Below, piece after piece: positions 8,736 to 19,938 of a stretch of 64,000 nucleotides of DNA; position 1 is the first letter of the stretch, and each line of letters starts with the position of its first letter. The DNA lies in contig JAIUPQ010000001.1 in NCBI GenBank assembly GCA_020161145.1, forward strand, positions 434,001 through 498,000. The letters run 5' to 3'. Under the pieces are notes generated by a model. The model had not been told where the DNA came from. It worked only from the letters and a program-made list of their open reading frames with translations, and ran no database searches. Origin of the DNA: Pseudomonadota bacterium. GTDB taxonomy: Bacteria > Pseudomonadota > Gammaproteobacteria > Burkholderiales > Burkholderiaceae_C. A program made the translations under genes and the position numbers.

Positions 8736-11126
8736 CTACGGCAGCGCAAACGCAATGATCCAGTCGCCCCGGTCGTTGGGGTTGTCGCGGGCCCCGCCCG
8801 CCGTCACCACGACGAACTGACGCCCCGTTTCGCGATCGAGGTAAGTCATGGGCGTGGCCTGCGAGCCCGAGGGCAGGCGGCCCTTCCAAAGCTCTTCGCC
8901 GGTGGTGGTTGCATAGGCGCGCAGGTAGTAGTCCTGGGTGCCGGAGAAAAAGCTCAGGCCGCCGCGTGTGGTCATGGCGCCGCCCAAGGTGGGCATGCCC
9001 GGATACAGCGCCAGGCGCGGCTGGATGCCGGCCACCGTCACGTCTTTCATGGTGCCCGCCGGGCGCTGCCACAGCAACTGCCGGCTGCCCAGGTCGATGG
9101 CCGAGAGCGTGCCCAGCGGCGGCTCCAGGCAGGGCAAGCCCAGCGGCGACGTGAAGAGCGTCAGGCGCTGGCCAAACGGCAGGCCGAACTGGGGCGAGAC
9201 CTTGCCATGCGGGTCGGGTTGGTAGTCCGCCTGGGGCGGAATGTCGTCACGCGGGATCAACTGGGCCGACATGGGCAGGCGCGTGTCGGCCACGACCAGG
9301 ATATTGCGTTCCTCGTCCACGCTGACGCCGCCCCAGCTCGGGCCGCCGAGTCTGCCCGGGTAGGTCAGGATGGGGTGGGTGGACTGCGGCGTGAACTCGC
9401 CCGCATAGTGGTGGCGCAGGAACAGGATGCGGCAGATCATCTGGTCGATGGGGGTCAGGCCCCACATGCGTGCCTCGCTCAGTGGCTCGGTGCCAATCGA
9501 CGGCATGCCCGCCGCATACGGCTGCGTGCGGCTGTAGGTCTCGCTGATGGCCGAGCCGTCGCCCTGGGCGACGATTCTCTCGGTCACCTGGATCAGCGGT
9601 CTGCCGCTGCGCCGGTCCAGCACGAAGAACTGGCCTCGCTTGGTGACCTGAATCAGCGCCGGCGTGCTGCCGCCCTTGCCGTTGGGGAACTCGATCAGCA
9701 CGGGCTGGGCCGGTACGTCGTAGTCCCAGATGTCGTGGTGGACGGTGCGGTAATGCCACTTCTCCTTGCCGGTGGCCAGGTCCAGCGCCACCACCGAGGC
9801 GTTGTACTCGTCGTCGAACGGCCGCCGCAGGGCGCCGGCGTAATCGGGCGTGGCATTGCCCAGCGGCAGGTAGGCCATGCCCAGTTCCAGATCGAACGCC
9901 ATGGGCGCCCACACGTTGGGCGTGCCCCGGGTGTAGGTGGCGCCCGGCGCGGGGGCGCCGCTGTACCCGGGGTTGCCCAGGTCCCAGGCCCAGGCCAGCT
10001 CGCCCGTCAGCACGTCGAAGGCGCGCACCACGCCCGAGGGCTCAGCCACCGAGTAGTTGTCGGCAACCCAGCCGCCGATGAGGATGCGGGTGCCGGCCAC
10101 GATGGGCCCCGTGGTGGGGGCGTAGAACCCCGGTGGCATTTCACCCATGCCCACCTTCAGATCGACGGTGCCCCCCTGGCCGAAGTCTGGGCAGGGCTGG
10201 CCTGACAGGGCATCCAGCGCAATCAGGCGGGCATCGAGCGTGGCCACGAAGAGGCGCGTGGCGCAGACGGCGTTGCCACCATCCGGGGCCGGCGTGGCCT
10301 GATCGCCCGGGCTGTAGTAGCCCAGCGTGCGGCAGCGCTTCCAGAAAGCGAAACCCGATTGGGGGTCGAACTGCCACAGGATTCTGCCGCTGGCGCCGTC
10401 CAGCGCGGTCACCCGGTTGGTGGGCGAGCAGTGGTAGAGGATGCCATCGGCATACAGCGGCGTGTTCTGGTCTTCCTTGCCTTCCGTACCCACGGCGATG
10501 TCACCACTGTGGGCCGCCCACACCTGGCGCAACCGGCCGACATTGGCCACATTGATCTGGTCGAAGGGGGCATAGCGCGTGGCCTCGCCGGTGCGGCCGT
10601 ACGAGCGCCAGTCGCCGGCCATGGCCACCGTGGCTGCGCGCACCACCCCCTTGGTGGGCGGCTGCGCCTGATACACCACGCCATGGGGAAAGAACATGGC
10701 CACGACGAAGCCGCAGCCCCCGAGCAGCAAGGCCAGGCCGCCTGCGACGTACGGCGCGCTGCGGGTGGGCCGTCCCTTGGCGGCGGGCAGCGTGGGCACC
10801 AACACCAGCGCCAGGCCGGTCAGGGTGATGGGGGTCACCAGCCGCACCTCGAGTGCCCAGAAATCCAGCCCCGCTTCGGCCAACGCCCAGGTGAAGGTCA
10901 ACAACAGGTTGGCCAGGCCAATCCAGACACCCAGCATCTTCCCGCGCCACAGGCTGATGGCCGCCACCAGCCAGCCCGCGCCCACCACGGCGTAATACCA
11001 GCTGCCGCCCAGGTCAATCAGGTAGAGGCCACCGCCAAACAGCGACAACCCCACCATGGCCAACACAATGGCCAAAACCTTCGGGCCGCCGTGCGTCCCG
11101 ACAGGCATCGCCCGATGGGTGCTCAT
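8736..11126 (-). CDS. Second membrane-bound PQQ-dependent dehydrogenase, tandem paralogue
   Basis: 796 residues, collinear with the copy at 6104-8521 and nearly identical over long blocks such as GTRILIGGWVADNYS and TPNVWAPMAFDLELGMAYL. Four or five N-terminal helices are followed by the PQQ propeller starting GDWRSYGRTGEATRYAPF. It should act in the periplasmic face of the membrane and feed electrons to quinone. Differences cluster in the N-terminal helices and in the 230-260 loop, where this copy is shorter, so the two may differ in substrate. The sequence just upstream also resembles the other copy (shared TTATGGCC-GTGT core at about 11170 and 8565), consistent with duplication of the gene with its control region. 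Confidence 0.88.
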   Translation of the reverse strand: MSTHRAMPVGTHGGPKVLAIVLAMVGLSLFGGGLYLIDLGGSWYYAVVGAGWLVAAISLWRGKMLGVWIGLANLLLTFTWALAEAGLDFWALEVRLVTPITLTGLALVLVPTLPAAKGRPTRSAPYVAGGLALLLGGCGFVVAMFFPHGVVYQAQPPTKGVVRAATVAMAGDWRSYGRTGEATRYAPFDQINVANVGRLRQVWAAHSGDIAVGTEGKEDQNTPLYADGILYHCSPTNRVTALDGASGRILWQFDPQSGFAFWKRCRTLGYYSPGDQATPAPDGGNAVCATRLFVATLDARLIALDALSGQPCPDFGQGGTVDLKVGMGEMPPGFYAPTTGPIVAGTRILIGGWVADNYSVAEPSGVVRAFDVLTGELAWAWDLGNPGYSGAPAPGATYTRGTPNVWAPMAFDLELGMAYLPLGNATPDYAGALRRPFDDEYNASVVALDLATGKEKWHYRTVHHDIWDYDVPAQPVLIEFPNGKGGSTPALIQVTKRGQFFVLDRRSGRPLIQVTERIVAQGDGSAISETYSRTQPYAAGMPSIGTEPLSEARMWGLTPIDQMICRILFLRHHYAGEFTPQSTHPILTYPGRLGGPSWGGVSVDEERNILVVADTRLPMSAQLIPRDDIPPQADYQPDPHGKVSPQFGLPFGQRLTLFTSPLGLPCLEPPLGTLSAIDLGSRQLLWQRPAGTMKDVTVAGIQPRLALYPGMPTLGGAMTTRGGLSFFSGTQDYYLRAYATTTGEELWKGRLPSGSQATPMTYLDRETGRQFVVVTAGGARDNPNDRGDWIIAFALP

Positions 11127-11306
11127 GTGCGCTCCTCAGCCCTTGCGCTGGAAGCGGTGGGGCCTTCTTATGGCCGCCGTGTCGTCGTCACATTGGCCTT
11201 GGAGGCGTGGGCTGGGAGGGGGTGCGAGGCCTGCCTTGTGCGCCCGCGCTCCCGGTATCGTACTGCGTTGACCCTGGCCAGAAAAGCAACCCTACCGGCG
11301 TGCTGC

Positions 11307-12014
11307 TCAGGCGCTGAACGCAAACAGCGGCTCGCGCGCGTTCACGCCCAGCTGGGCGGGGTCGGCCTGCGGCAGCAGCTCGGCGTGCGCATAGGGCTGG
11401 CCCTTGAAGCCGGCGGCGTGGAAGTAGCCGGCAATGTCCTGGCCGAACAGCCGCACGTGGTCGGCCTGGCCGAAGAACAAGGTGGCGAAGGCCGCGTCGG
11501 GCCACTCGGTCAGCTCGAACGTGTGTTTGAGCAGCGGCGAGTAAGGCGTCTGGGCAATCAGCATGCCGCCCTCGGCCAGCACGCGGCGGCACTCGCGCAG
11601 CGCGATGGCCGGGTCCTGCACGTGCTCCAGCACGTGGTTGCAGATGACCAGATCGAAGGTGCCGTCGCCGAACGGCAGCGCTTGCGCGTCCAGCCGTTGA
11701 TGATGGGGACGCTGGGGGTTGAGATCGCCCCGCACATAGGTGGCCGGCTCGCAGGCGGCAATCAAGGTCTCCAGCCTCGCCTCGGGCGCCAGGTGCAGGA
11801 TGCGCGCGCCACGCATTTGCTGGGGCAGGCCGGCGGCGTTCAGGTACAGCCACAGGTGGCGATCGCGGTCGGTGCAACCGCAGGCTGGGCAGCCAAAGAC
11901 GGCCAGATCGGAGCCCACCGTCTGCATGCGCTGCATGAAGGCGCTGCGTTGGTGCTGGTGGGGGTGGGGGGTCCAGGCGGCCACGTCCTGGCCGCAGACG
12001 ACGCAATGGGGCAT
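11307..12014 (-). CDS. Class I SAM-dependent methyltransferase with N-terminal zinc-ribbon-like cysteines
   Basis: 235 residues. It begins MPHCVVCGQD and has a second pair CPACGC, so four cysteines could bind zinc. The core has a SAM-binding pattern: ILHLAPE (motif I region), YVRGDLNP, FDLVICNHVLEHV and GGMLIAQTPYSP, typical of Methyltransf_11-type folds. Motif I lacks the usual glycine pair, as in relatives with a HLAPE start. The ATG at 12014 is preferred because GGAG lies 10 bases upstream; an in-frame GTG at 12044 is less likely since a TAGCAT hexamer (12046-12051) sits right against it. Substrate unknown. Confidence 0.75.
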   Translation of the reverse strand: MPHCVVCGQDVAAWTPHPHQHQRSAFMQRMQTVGSDLAVFGCPACGCTDRDRHLWLYLNAAGLPQQMRGARILHLAPEARLETLIAACEPATYVRGDLNPQRPHHQRLDAQALPFGDGTFDLVICNHVLEHVQDPAIALRECRRVLAEGGMLIAQTPYSPLLKHTFELTEWPDAAFATLFFGQADHVRLFGQDIAGYFHAAGFKGQPYAHAELLPQADPAQLGVNAREPLFAFSA

Positions 12015-12104
12015 GGGCGCAAAACTCCATGAGGGCGGATGCACGATGCTAGGGCGGCGGGGCCTTGGCCCAGCGCGCGAACAGCGCCCCCGTCTGGCGT
12101 CAGT

Positions 12105-13019
12105 TCAGGCCTTTTCGAAGCCCGCCGCCAGCGCCGCGCGCAAATGGGCCACCAGCAGCCGCACCGCCAGCGGCACGTAGCTGGCATGGGGCCGCAGCGC
12201 GTAAAGGGCATCGCCAAACGCCCCGCTGGGTTGCCAGCCGGGCAGCACCGGGGCCAGCCGGCCGGCCACCAGCGCGGCCTGGGCCGAAAAATCGGGCAGC
12301 AGCGCCACGCCCAGCCCCGCCTCGGCCGCCGTGCGCAGCGCCTCGCTGTTGTTGGCGGCAAATGGGCCGCTGACCGCCACCTGGGCCGCCTGGCGCCGGG
12401 GGCCGGCAAAGCGCCAGACGGCCGCCTCGCCGGCCCGCAGATAGTGCAGGCAGGGCCAGCCGGCCAACTGCTCGGGGTGGGTGAGGGCAGGGCGCGCGGC
12501 CAGCAGGGCCGGCGCCGCCACCAGCAGCGAGCGTGTGGCGCACAGCCGCCAGGCCACGCAGTCGTCGGGCGGCTGGGGTGTGTGGCGCACCGCCAGGTCC
12601 AGCCCCTCGCGCGCCAGCGGGGCCAGCCGGTCGGACAGATCCAGCTCCACCCGCACGCCGGGGTGGGCCTGCAAAAAAGTGGCCAGGTGCGGCACCACGT
12701 GCTGACGCCCCAGCGCCACCGGCGCGGTGAGGCGCAGCGTGCCGCGCGGCGTGGCCACGTGGTCTTGCGCGGCGGCCTGGGCGGCCGCAATTTGCGCCAG
12801 CGCCGGCGCGCTCTGCGCCACCAGCAGCCGGCCGGCGTCGGTCAGCCGCGCGCTGCGCGTGGTGCGGGTCACCAGCGCCACGCCCAGCGCCCGCTCCAGC
12901 TCGGCCACGCGGGTGCTCATGGCGGCCTTTGAGAGGCCCAGGTGCCGCGCCGCCGCCGTGAAGCTGCCGCGCTCGGCCAGCACGGTCAGGGCGTGGATGT
13001 GATTGAGCAGCGGCGCCAT
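12105..13019 (-). CDS. LysR family transcriptional regulator
   Basis: 304 residues. The N-terminal winged helix-turn-helix spans roughly residues 4-63 ([20 protein letters not shown], then [15 protein letters not shown]) and is followed by a substrate-binding domain from about residue 90. It is divergent from the methylmalonate-semialdehyde dehydrogenase gene at 13094, and LysR regulators usually control the divergent neighbour and themselves. The start codon lies inside a perfect inverted repeat, CATTGTTC with GAACAATG, at 13017-13040. The effector is unknown; it could be an intermediate of the pathway served by the dehydrogenase. Confidence 0.9.
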   Translation of the reverse strand: MAPLLNHIHALTVLAERGSFTAAARHLGLSKAAMSTRVAELERALGVALVTRTTRSARLTDAGRLLVAQSAPALAQIAAAQAAAQDHVATPRGTLRLTAPVALGRQHVVPHLATFLQAHPGVRVELDLSDRLAPLAREGLDLAVRHTPQPPDDCVAWRLCATRSLLVAAPALLAARPALTHPEQLAGWPCLHYLRAGEAAVWRFAGPRRQAAQVAVSGPFAANNSEALRTAAEAGLGVALLPDFSAQAALVAGRLAPVLPGWQPSGAFGDALYALRPHASYVPLAVRLLVAHLRAALAAGFEKA

Positions 13020-13040
13020 TGTTCAATTTTACGAACAATG
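13017..13040. promoter_or_regulatory. Perfect inverted repeat, probable LysR operator
   Basis: Arms CATTGTTC (13017-13024) and GAACAATG (13033-13040) flank 8 bases of AT-rich spacer. This fits the T-N11-A type dyad bound by LysR proteins. It covers the ATG of the LysR gene, so binding there could directly block its own expression, while the divergent gene starts 54 bases beyond. The AT-rich block stands out from the GC-rich surroundings. Confidence 0.6.
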
Positions 13041-13080
13041 TGTCTGCCGTGAAGGGATTCCCTGGGCAGCCGTCGCTGCC

Positions 13081-13086
13081 TAGACT
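13081..13086 (+). promoter_or_regulatory. -10-like TAGACT, probable leaderless start
   Basis: TAGACT lies exactly 7 bases before the ATG at 13094 and no Shine-Dalgarno sequence is present, so the transcript probably begins at or next to the start codon. TTCCCT at 13058-13063 is a weak -35 candidate at 17 bases spacing. Confidence 0.45.
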
Positions 13087-13093
13087 GCGGCCG

Positions 13094-14584
<1,491 letters not shown>

Positions 14585-14590
14585 GTTTTT

Positions 14591-14606
14591 GTACGATGCC
14601 GCGTAC
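14591..14606. promoter_or_regulatory. Probable YefM autoregulatory operator
   Basis: Inverted repeat GTACG-N6-CGTAC lies 18 bases before the yefM start. Escherichia coli YefM-YoeB represses its own promoter through palindromes with a TGTACA core, and the left half here reads TGTAC. The assignment rests on that similarity. Confidence 0.5.
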
Positions 14607-14623
14607 CTATTTGGAGCGCCACG

Positions 14624-14821
14624 ATGGACGCCATCACCTACTCAGCCGTACGGGCCAACCTGGCCAGCACCATGAACCGCGTGTGCAACGACCATGAGGT
14701 ATTGATCATCACGCGCCATGGCGGGCAGCCGGTGGTGATGCTCTCTTTGGCGGACTTCCAGGCCCTGGAAGAAACCGCCTACCTGCTGAGCAGCCCGGCC
14801 AAGGTGTGGAGCGGGAGTTGA
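14624..14821 (+). CDS. yefM: YefM-type antitoxin
   Basis: 65 residues of the Phd/YefM fold: MDAITYSAVRANLASTMNRV, then DHEVLIITRHGGQPVVMLSL and the toxin-binding tail LEETAYLLSSPAK. It would bind DNA at its promoter and neutralise the YoeB endoribonuclease. It is shorter than E. coli YefM (83 residues) but all main blocks are present. GGAG lies 9 bases before the ATG. The toxin gene immediately downstream carries a frameshift, so the antitoxin appears to be kept without an active partner at this locus. Confidence 0.85.
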   Translation: MDAITYSAVRANLASTMNRVCNDHEVLIITRHGGQPVVMLSLADFQALEETAYLLSSPAKVWSGS

Positions 14822-14825
14822 CCCG

Positions 14826-15079
14826 GTGAGGTTGGTCTTTGCCGACGAGGCATGGGAAGACGATCTGTACTGGCAAAAGCAAGGCGGGCGCATGGTCGAG
14901 CGCATAACAAACTGATCCGCGAAACGCAGCGCGAGCCGTTTGCCGGCGTGGGCAAGCCGGAGCCGCTGAAACACGCGCTGTCTGGCTTCTGGTCCCGCCG
15001 GATCACCGATGAGCACCGGATGGTTTACCGGGTGGAGGGGGATGCGTTGCTGTTGGCGCAGTTGCGGTATCACTACTGA
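14826..15079 (+). pseudogene. yoeB: YoeB toxin gene broken by a one-base deletion
   Basis: The GTG at 14826 opens VRLVFADEAWEDDLYWQKQ, the normal YoeB N-terminus, but the frame hits TGA at 14913-14915 after about 29 codons. The rest of YoeB continues in another frame (KLIRETQREPFAGVGKPEP, LSGFWSRRITDEHR, LLAQLRYHY) to 15079. Restoring one A in CATAACAAAC near 14906-14910 would give RINKLIR and join both parts into a normal toxin of about 84 residues with its catalytic Glu, Arg and C-terminal His-Tyr. No canonical slippery heptamer supports programmed frameshifting. Either a true inactivation or a sequencing error. Confidence 0.8.
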
Positions 15080-15173
15080 TTGCCGTCGCCCACGGCGCTT
15101 TGCTGTCGGGTGCGCGAGCCGCGCGCGAAGCAATGCAGGTGGCTCGCGCTGGCGCCCCCGGCAAAATAGCGTC

Positions 15174-15848
15174 ATGACCACCGCACCCTCCACCCCGCCT
15201 GCTGCGATGTCCGCAGCCATCCCCGACTGGACCGACGCCGACCTGCGCCAACTGGCCGCGCTGCTGGACGCCATCCCCGCGCCGCTGGAGCCGCTGGACG
15301 TGGCCATGCTGGACGGCTTTCTGACGGCGGTGGCGCTGCTGCCCAAAGACGTGCCGCCCGGTGTCTGGTGGCCGCACGTGATCGACGTGGACGCCCGGCC
15401 GCTGCCGGCCGGCCATGACGCGGGCCCGCTGCGCGAGCTGGCCATCCGCCGGCGCAAGGAGCTGGCCGCCGCCATCGACAAGCGCCAGTGGTTCGACCCC
15501 TGGGTGTTCGAGCTGGAAGAGGGCGAAGACCCGCTGGAGGCACTGGGCGCCTGGGTGGCCGGCTTTGCGCTGGCCGTGGACGCCTTTCCCAGTCCCATGC
15601 AGGACGACGGGCCCGAGTTGCTGGAGCCGCTGGCGCTGATCTACCGCGCGCTGGACGCGGACGACCTGCAGGATGCCGAAGCGCTGGTGGACATGATCGA
15701 GCAGATCGAGCCGCCCACCGACCTGCCCGAGGCGGTGGAAGACCTGGTCACCGCCGTGCTGCGCATTGCCGACGTGACGCGGCCGCACAAGCGCCAGCAG
15801 CCCACCCCGGCCCAGAAAAAAGCCCCGCCGAAGCGGGGCCGTCGCTGA
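15174..15848 (+). CDS. YecA/UPF0149 family protein
   Basis: 224 residues. The N-terminal block [17 protein letters not shown], then [20 protein letters not shown] and later [15 protein letters not shown] match the helical UPF0149/YecA domain of unknown function. The C-terminus is a basic, proline-rich tail ([19 protein letters not shown]) instead of a SEC-C zinc motif; a second family member in this window (40244-40996) does have SEC-C. A CAAAAT hexamer ends 6 bases before the ATG, suggesting a leaderless transcript. Its last codons double as the terminator of the convergent aldehyde dehydrogenase gene. No function can be assigned. Confidence 0.75.
   Translation: MTTAPSTPPAAMSAAIPDWTDADLRQLAALLDAIPAPLEPLDVAMLDGFLTAVALLPKDVPPGVWWPHVIDVDARPLPAGHDAGPLRELAIRRRKELAAAIDKRQWFDPWVFELEEGEDPLEALGAWVAGFALAVDAFPSPMQDDGPELLEPLALIYRALDADDLQDAEALVDMIEQIEPPTDLPEAVEDLVTAVLRIADVTRPHKRQQPTPAQKKAPPKRGRR
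15816..15839 (-). terminator. Rho-independent terminator of the aldehyde dehydrogenase gene
   Basis: On the minus strand GCCCCGC and GCGGGGC form a 7-bp stem with a TTCG tetraloop, followed by six T. It lies 20 bases after the stop of the gene at 15859-17385 and is embedded in the coding sequence of the convergent YecA-like gene. Confidence 0.85.
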
Positions 15849-15858
15849 ACCACAGGGG

Positions 15859-17385
<1,527 letters not shown>

Positions 17386-17442
17386 GTCGAGAGTCTCCTA
17401 GGTTGGGGGTCGGGCGTGGCGGCACGCCGCATGGAGGGTGTT

Positions 17443-17458
17443 TGCAACCGCCGTACCA
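17443..17458 (-). promoter_or_regulatory. Sigma-54 (-24/-12) promoter of the aldehyde dehydrogenase gene
   Basis: The minus strand reads TGGTACGGCGGTTGCA, matching the TGGYACG-N4-TTGCW consensus with the invariant GG and GC 10 bases apart. Transcription would start near 17432, giving a leader of about 45 bases. Confidence 0.8.
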
Positions 17459-17511
17459 TCTCGGGTAAACCCGATGCCTGCGCCGGCCGGATGCGGCCAA
17501 GAATGGGCCGA

Positions 17512-17530
17512 TGTCGCAGCGCTTGCGACA
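17512..17530. promoter_or_regulatory. Upstream activating palindrome for the AcoR-like activator
   Basis: TGTCGCA and TGCGACA, perfect 7-bp arms around a 5-base spacer, lie about 80-100 bases upstream of the predicted sigma-54 start. Further GCGACA half-sites occur at 17545-17550, 17552-17557 and 17569-17574, running up to the activator's own ribosome site, so autoregulation is possible. Confidence 0.65.
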
Positions 17531-17586
17531 CACGCAGCGGTCGCGCGACACGCGACAGTCGGCGGCTTGCGACAAGGAGCCTCACC

Positions 17587-19458
17587 ATGTCTGACCCTGC
17601 AGCGCCCGTGGTCACTGCGCCCGAGGACGCCATTGCCCGCTCGTGGCGCCGCTGTCGCAGCGACGGCAGCTATGTGCTGGAGGTGGACCCCATCATGCTG
17701 GGCCGGGGCGATCTGTCTGAGCGCATGGAGGCGCACCAGCGGCTGCTGGAGGCCGCCCGCTCCGAGGTGGACATGCTGGCCGGCATGGTGGGCCGCGCCT
17801 CCAGCGTGGTGTTGCTGGCCGATGCCAGCGGCACCATCTTGCAGGCCGCCGGCTGCACCGACTTTTTGCAACGCGCCGAGCAGGTGGCGCTGCGCCCCGG
17901 CGTCAGCTGGGCCGAGGACCACCGGGGCACCAACGCCATCGGCACCGCGCTGGTCGAGGCCGCCGCCGTGCGCGTGCACGGGCAGGAGCATTTCATGCGC
18001 GCCAACCGCGTGCTCTCGTGCCACGCCGCGCCCATCCGCTCGCCGCGTGGCGAGGTGCTGGGCGCGCTGGACATCTCCAACGACGCCGGCGCGCTGCACG
18101 CCTATGCGCTGGGCCTGGCCAGCCTGTGTGCGCGCCAGGTGGGCAACCGGCTGATCGAATCTGCACCGCTGCGCCACGGCCGCCGCCAGCTCGTCATCCA
18201 GCGCGATGCTGCCTTGCTGGGCGGCGCCGAGCGCGGCCTGCTGGTGGTGGAAGAAGATGGCCGCGTGGTGGCCGCCAACGACATGGCGCTGGCGCTGCTG
18301 CACACCGGCTGGGACGAATTGCTGGACCAGCCCCTGACCGGCTGGCTGGCCGACTGGCGCAGCGTGGGCGGCGCTGCCCAGGCCACGCGCGGTGCACGCG
18401 GGCAAGCGTTGTTCGCCCAGTGGCAGGGGGGGCGGCCCCTGGTGGTGCCGGGCGCCACGCTCAGCCGCCCGCCGCTGCCGGCCGCCAAGCCTGTCGCCAG
18501 GCCCGCCCCCATGGCTGCCTTGGCCGCCGAGCCCGGCAGCCTGCCCCGGCTCGATGCCGCCGCCCACGCCGCCTGCCTGCGCGGCGCCAAGGCGCTGGAC
18601 GCCGAGCTGTCGGTGTTGCTGCTGGGCGAGACCGGCGCCGGCAAAGAGGTGATGGCGCGCCACCTGCATGCGGCCAGCGGCTGGGGCAGCGGCCCCTTCG
18701 TGGCCATCAACTGCACGGCGCTGCCCGAAACGCTGATCGAGGCCGAGCTGTTTGGCCACGAGCCCGGCGCCTTCACCGGTGCGCGGCGCGGCGGCGCCAA
18801 GGGCCGGCTGCGCGAGGCCGATGGCGGCGTGCTGTTTCTGGACGAGATCGGCGACATGCCGCTGGCCTTGCAGGCGCGGCTGCTGCGCGCATTGCAAGAG
18901 CGCCGCGTGCAGCCGCTGGGCGGCGAGCGCGAATACCCGGTGCGCTTTGGCGTGCTGGCCGCCACCCACCGCCCGCTGGCCGATCTGGTGGCCGGCGGCG
19001 TCTTCCGGGCCGATCTGTATTACCGGCTGCAGGACTACACCGTGGCCGTGCCGCCGCTGCGCGAGCGGCCCGACCTGCCGGCCTTCATCGCCACCGAACT
19101 GGCCGGCCACAGCCAGGGCGCGCTGCGGCTGGCGCCGGCTGCGCTGGCGGCGCTGTGTGCCCACCGCTGGCCCGGCAACCACCGCGAGCTGCGCGCCGTG
19201 CTGCGCACGCTGGCGCTGTTTCCGCCCGAAGGCGGCGAGGTGCAGGTGAGCGACTTGCCCGCCGCCGTGCGGCCGGCCGGCGCGGTGGACATGGCAGCAC
19301 CGCGCGGCGCCGCCGCCACCGCCGCCGTGCCGCGCACGCTGGGCGCGGCCGAGGTGGCCCAGGCGCTGGCCGCGGAGTCAGGCTCGGTGGCCGCCGCCGC
19401 GCGCCGGCTAGGCGTGCACCGCAGCACGCTGTACCGGCATCTGCAGCGGCGCGCCTGA
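17587..19458 (+). CDS. Sigma-54-dependent Fis family activator, AcoR-like
   Basis: 623 residues. The N-terminal half (about 10-190) is a GAF-like sensor with [26 protein letters not shown] and [19 protein letters not shown], the pattern of AcoR-type activators of alcohol, acetoin and aldehyde genes. The AAA+ domain has Walker A GETGAGKE (347-354), the sigma-54 contact motif GAFTGA (394-399) and Walker [11 protein letters not shown] Fis-type helix-turn-helix ([18 protein letters not shown]) ends the protein. AAGGAG lies 8 bases before the ATG. The sigma-54 promoter and palindrome in the divergent region make the aldehyde dehydrogenase its likely target. Confidence 0.9.
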   Translation: MSDPAAPVVTAPEDAIARSWRRCRSDGSYVLEVDPIMLGRGDLSERMEAHQRLLEAARSEVDMLAGMVGRASSVVLLADASGTILQAAGCTDFLQRAEQVALRPGVSWAEDHRGTNAIGTALVEAAAVRVHGQEHFMRANRVLSCHAAPIRSPRGEVLGALDISNDAGALHAYALGLASLCARQVGNRLIESAPLRHGRRQLVIQRDAALLGGAERGLLVVEEDGRVVAANDMALALLHTGWDELLDQPLTGWLADWRSVGGAAQATRGARGQALFAQWQGGRPLVVPGATLSRPPLPAAKPVARPAPMAALAAEPGSLPRLDAAAHAACLRGAKALDAELSVLLLGETGAGKEVMARHLHAASGWGSGPFVAINCTALPETLIEAELFGHEPGAFTGARRGGAKGRLREADGGVLFLDEIGDMPLALQARLLRALQERRVQPLGGEREYPVRFGVLAATHRPLADLVAGGVFRADLYYRLQDYTVAVPPLRERPDLPAFIATELAGHSQGALRLAPAALAALCAHRWPGNHRELRAVLRTLALFPPEGGEVQVSDLPAAVRPAGAVDMAAPRGAAATAAVPRTLGAAEVAQALAAESGSVAAAARRLGVHRSTLYRHLQRRA

Positions 19459-19501
19459 GGCTGGGGGCGACCCCGGGTCCGGGCTGCGTCCAGCCCTTGC
19501 G

Positions 19502-19840
19502 TCAGGGCGTGTCGACCACACACGGCAACCCCGTGCGCCGGCACGTATCGCCCTCGCGGGCCGAAAAGCCGTGGGCGATGCAGCTGCTGCGGCACAGCAG
19601 CGCCTGAGATTGGGTCAGGGCCAGCAGGCCGCGCAGCCGCTCATCGCGCTGCGCCCAGGCGGCCACCGTCACGCTCACCATCAGCGCCATGCGCAGGCGC
19701 ATCTGCTGGGCCTCCAGCCGCTCGATCTGCGCCGCCTGCGCAGTGATCTGGGCCGTGCAGCGGGCCTGCACCCGTGCGTACTGGCGCAGCAGGCAGACGT
19801 GGTCGAGGGCGGCAGCGCGGGGGAGGGCAGAGGTGTTCAT
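19502..19840 (-). CDS. Small cysteine-rich protein under a Fur box
   Basis: 112 residues, family not recognised. An amphipathic helical stretch (ARVQARCTAQITAQAAQIERLEAQQ) could form a coiled coil; a moderately hydrophobic segment MALMVSVTVAAWA follows, then a C-terminal tail with cysteines in LLCRSSC, GDTCRR and LPCVV. The ATG at 19838-19840 is preferred over an upstream in-frame one because the latter lies in the Fur box. A perfect Fur-type palindrome sits 15 bases before the start, so iron repression is likely. Metal or cofactor binding by the cysteines is a guess. Confidence 0.65.
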   Translation of the reverse strand: MNTSALPRAAALDHVCLLRQYARVQARCTAQITAQAAQIERLEAQQMRLRMALMVSVTVAAWAQRDERLRGLLALTQSQALLCRSSCIAHGFSAREGDTCRRTGLPCVVDTP

Positions 19841-19854
19841 GGCCACATAGTAAT

Positions 19855-19869
19855 TGAGAATCATTCTCA
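19855..19869. promoter_or_regulatory. Fur box (perfect 7-1-7 palindrome)
   Basis: TGAGAAT-C-ATTCTCA is a perfect inverted repeat of the 7-1-7 Fur type. It lies immediately upstream of the small Cys-rich gene and about 70 bases before the SPFH gene on the other strand, whose promoter it might also touch. Confidence 0.75.
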
Positions 19870-19882
19870 TATAAGAAAGCCA

Positions 19883-19911
19883 TTGACTACAACCGGGACT
19901 CCGTCTAAAGT
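19883..19911 (+). promoter_or_regulatory. Promoter of the SPFH operon
   Basis: TTGACT (19883-19888) and TAAAGT (19906-19911) are separated by 17 bases. The -10 element runs into the palindrome at 19907-19922, a layout that suits repression. Confidence 0.6.
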
Positions 19912-19922
19912 GATATCACTTT
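19907..19922. promoter_or_regulatory. 16-bp perfect palindrome, probable operator
   Basis: AAAGTGATATCACTTT is a perfect palindrome covering the -10 box and the expected transcription start of the SPFH operon. The operon's own ribbon-helix-helix protein is the best local candidate to bind it; that is inference. Confidence 0.6.
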
Positions 19923-19938
19923 GATCTAGGAGTGATCC

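Noticed and set aside
12014-12044. GTG start at 12044 for the methyltransferase
   Set aside because: The TAGCAT hexamer lies one base before it, so the transcript would start inside the codon region; the ATG at 12014 has a ribosome site.
14904-14915. Programmed -1 frameshift in yoeB
   Set aside because: No X-XXY-YYZ slippery heptamer and no obvious downstream structure; a simple one-base deletion explains the two frames.
15009-15173. Longer N-terminus for the YecA-like protein
   Set aside because: The open frame extends upstream, but that part is antisense or out of frame to the yoeB remnant and shows no family similarity.
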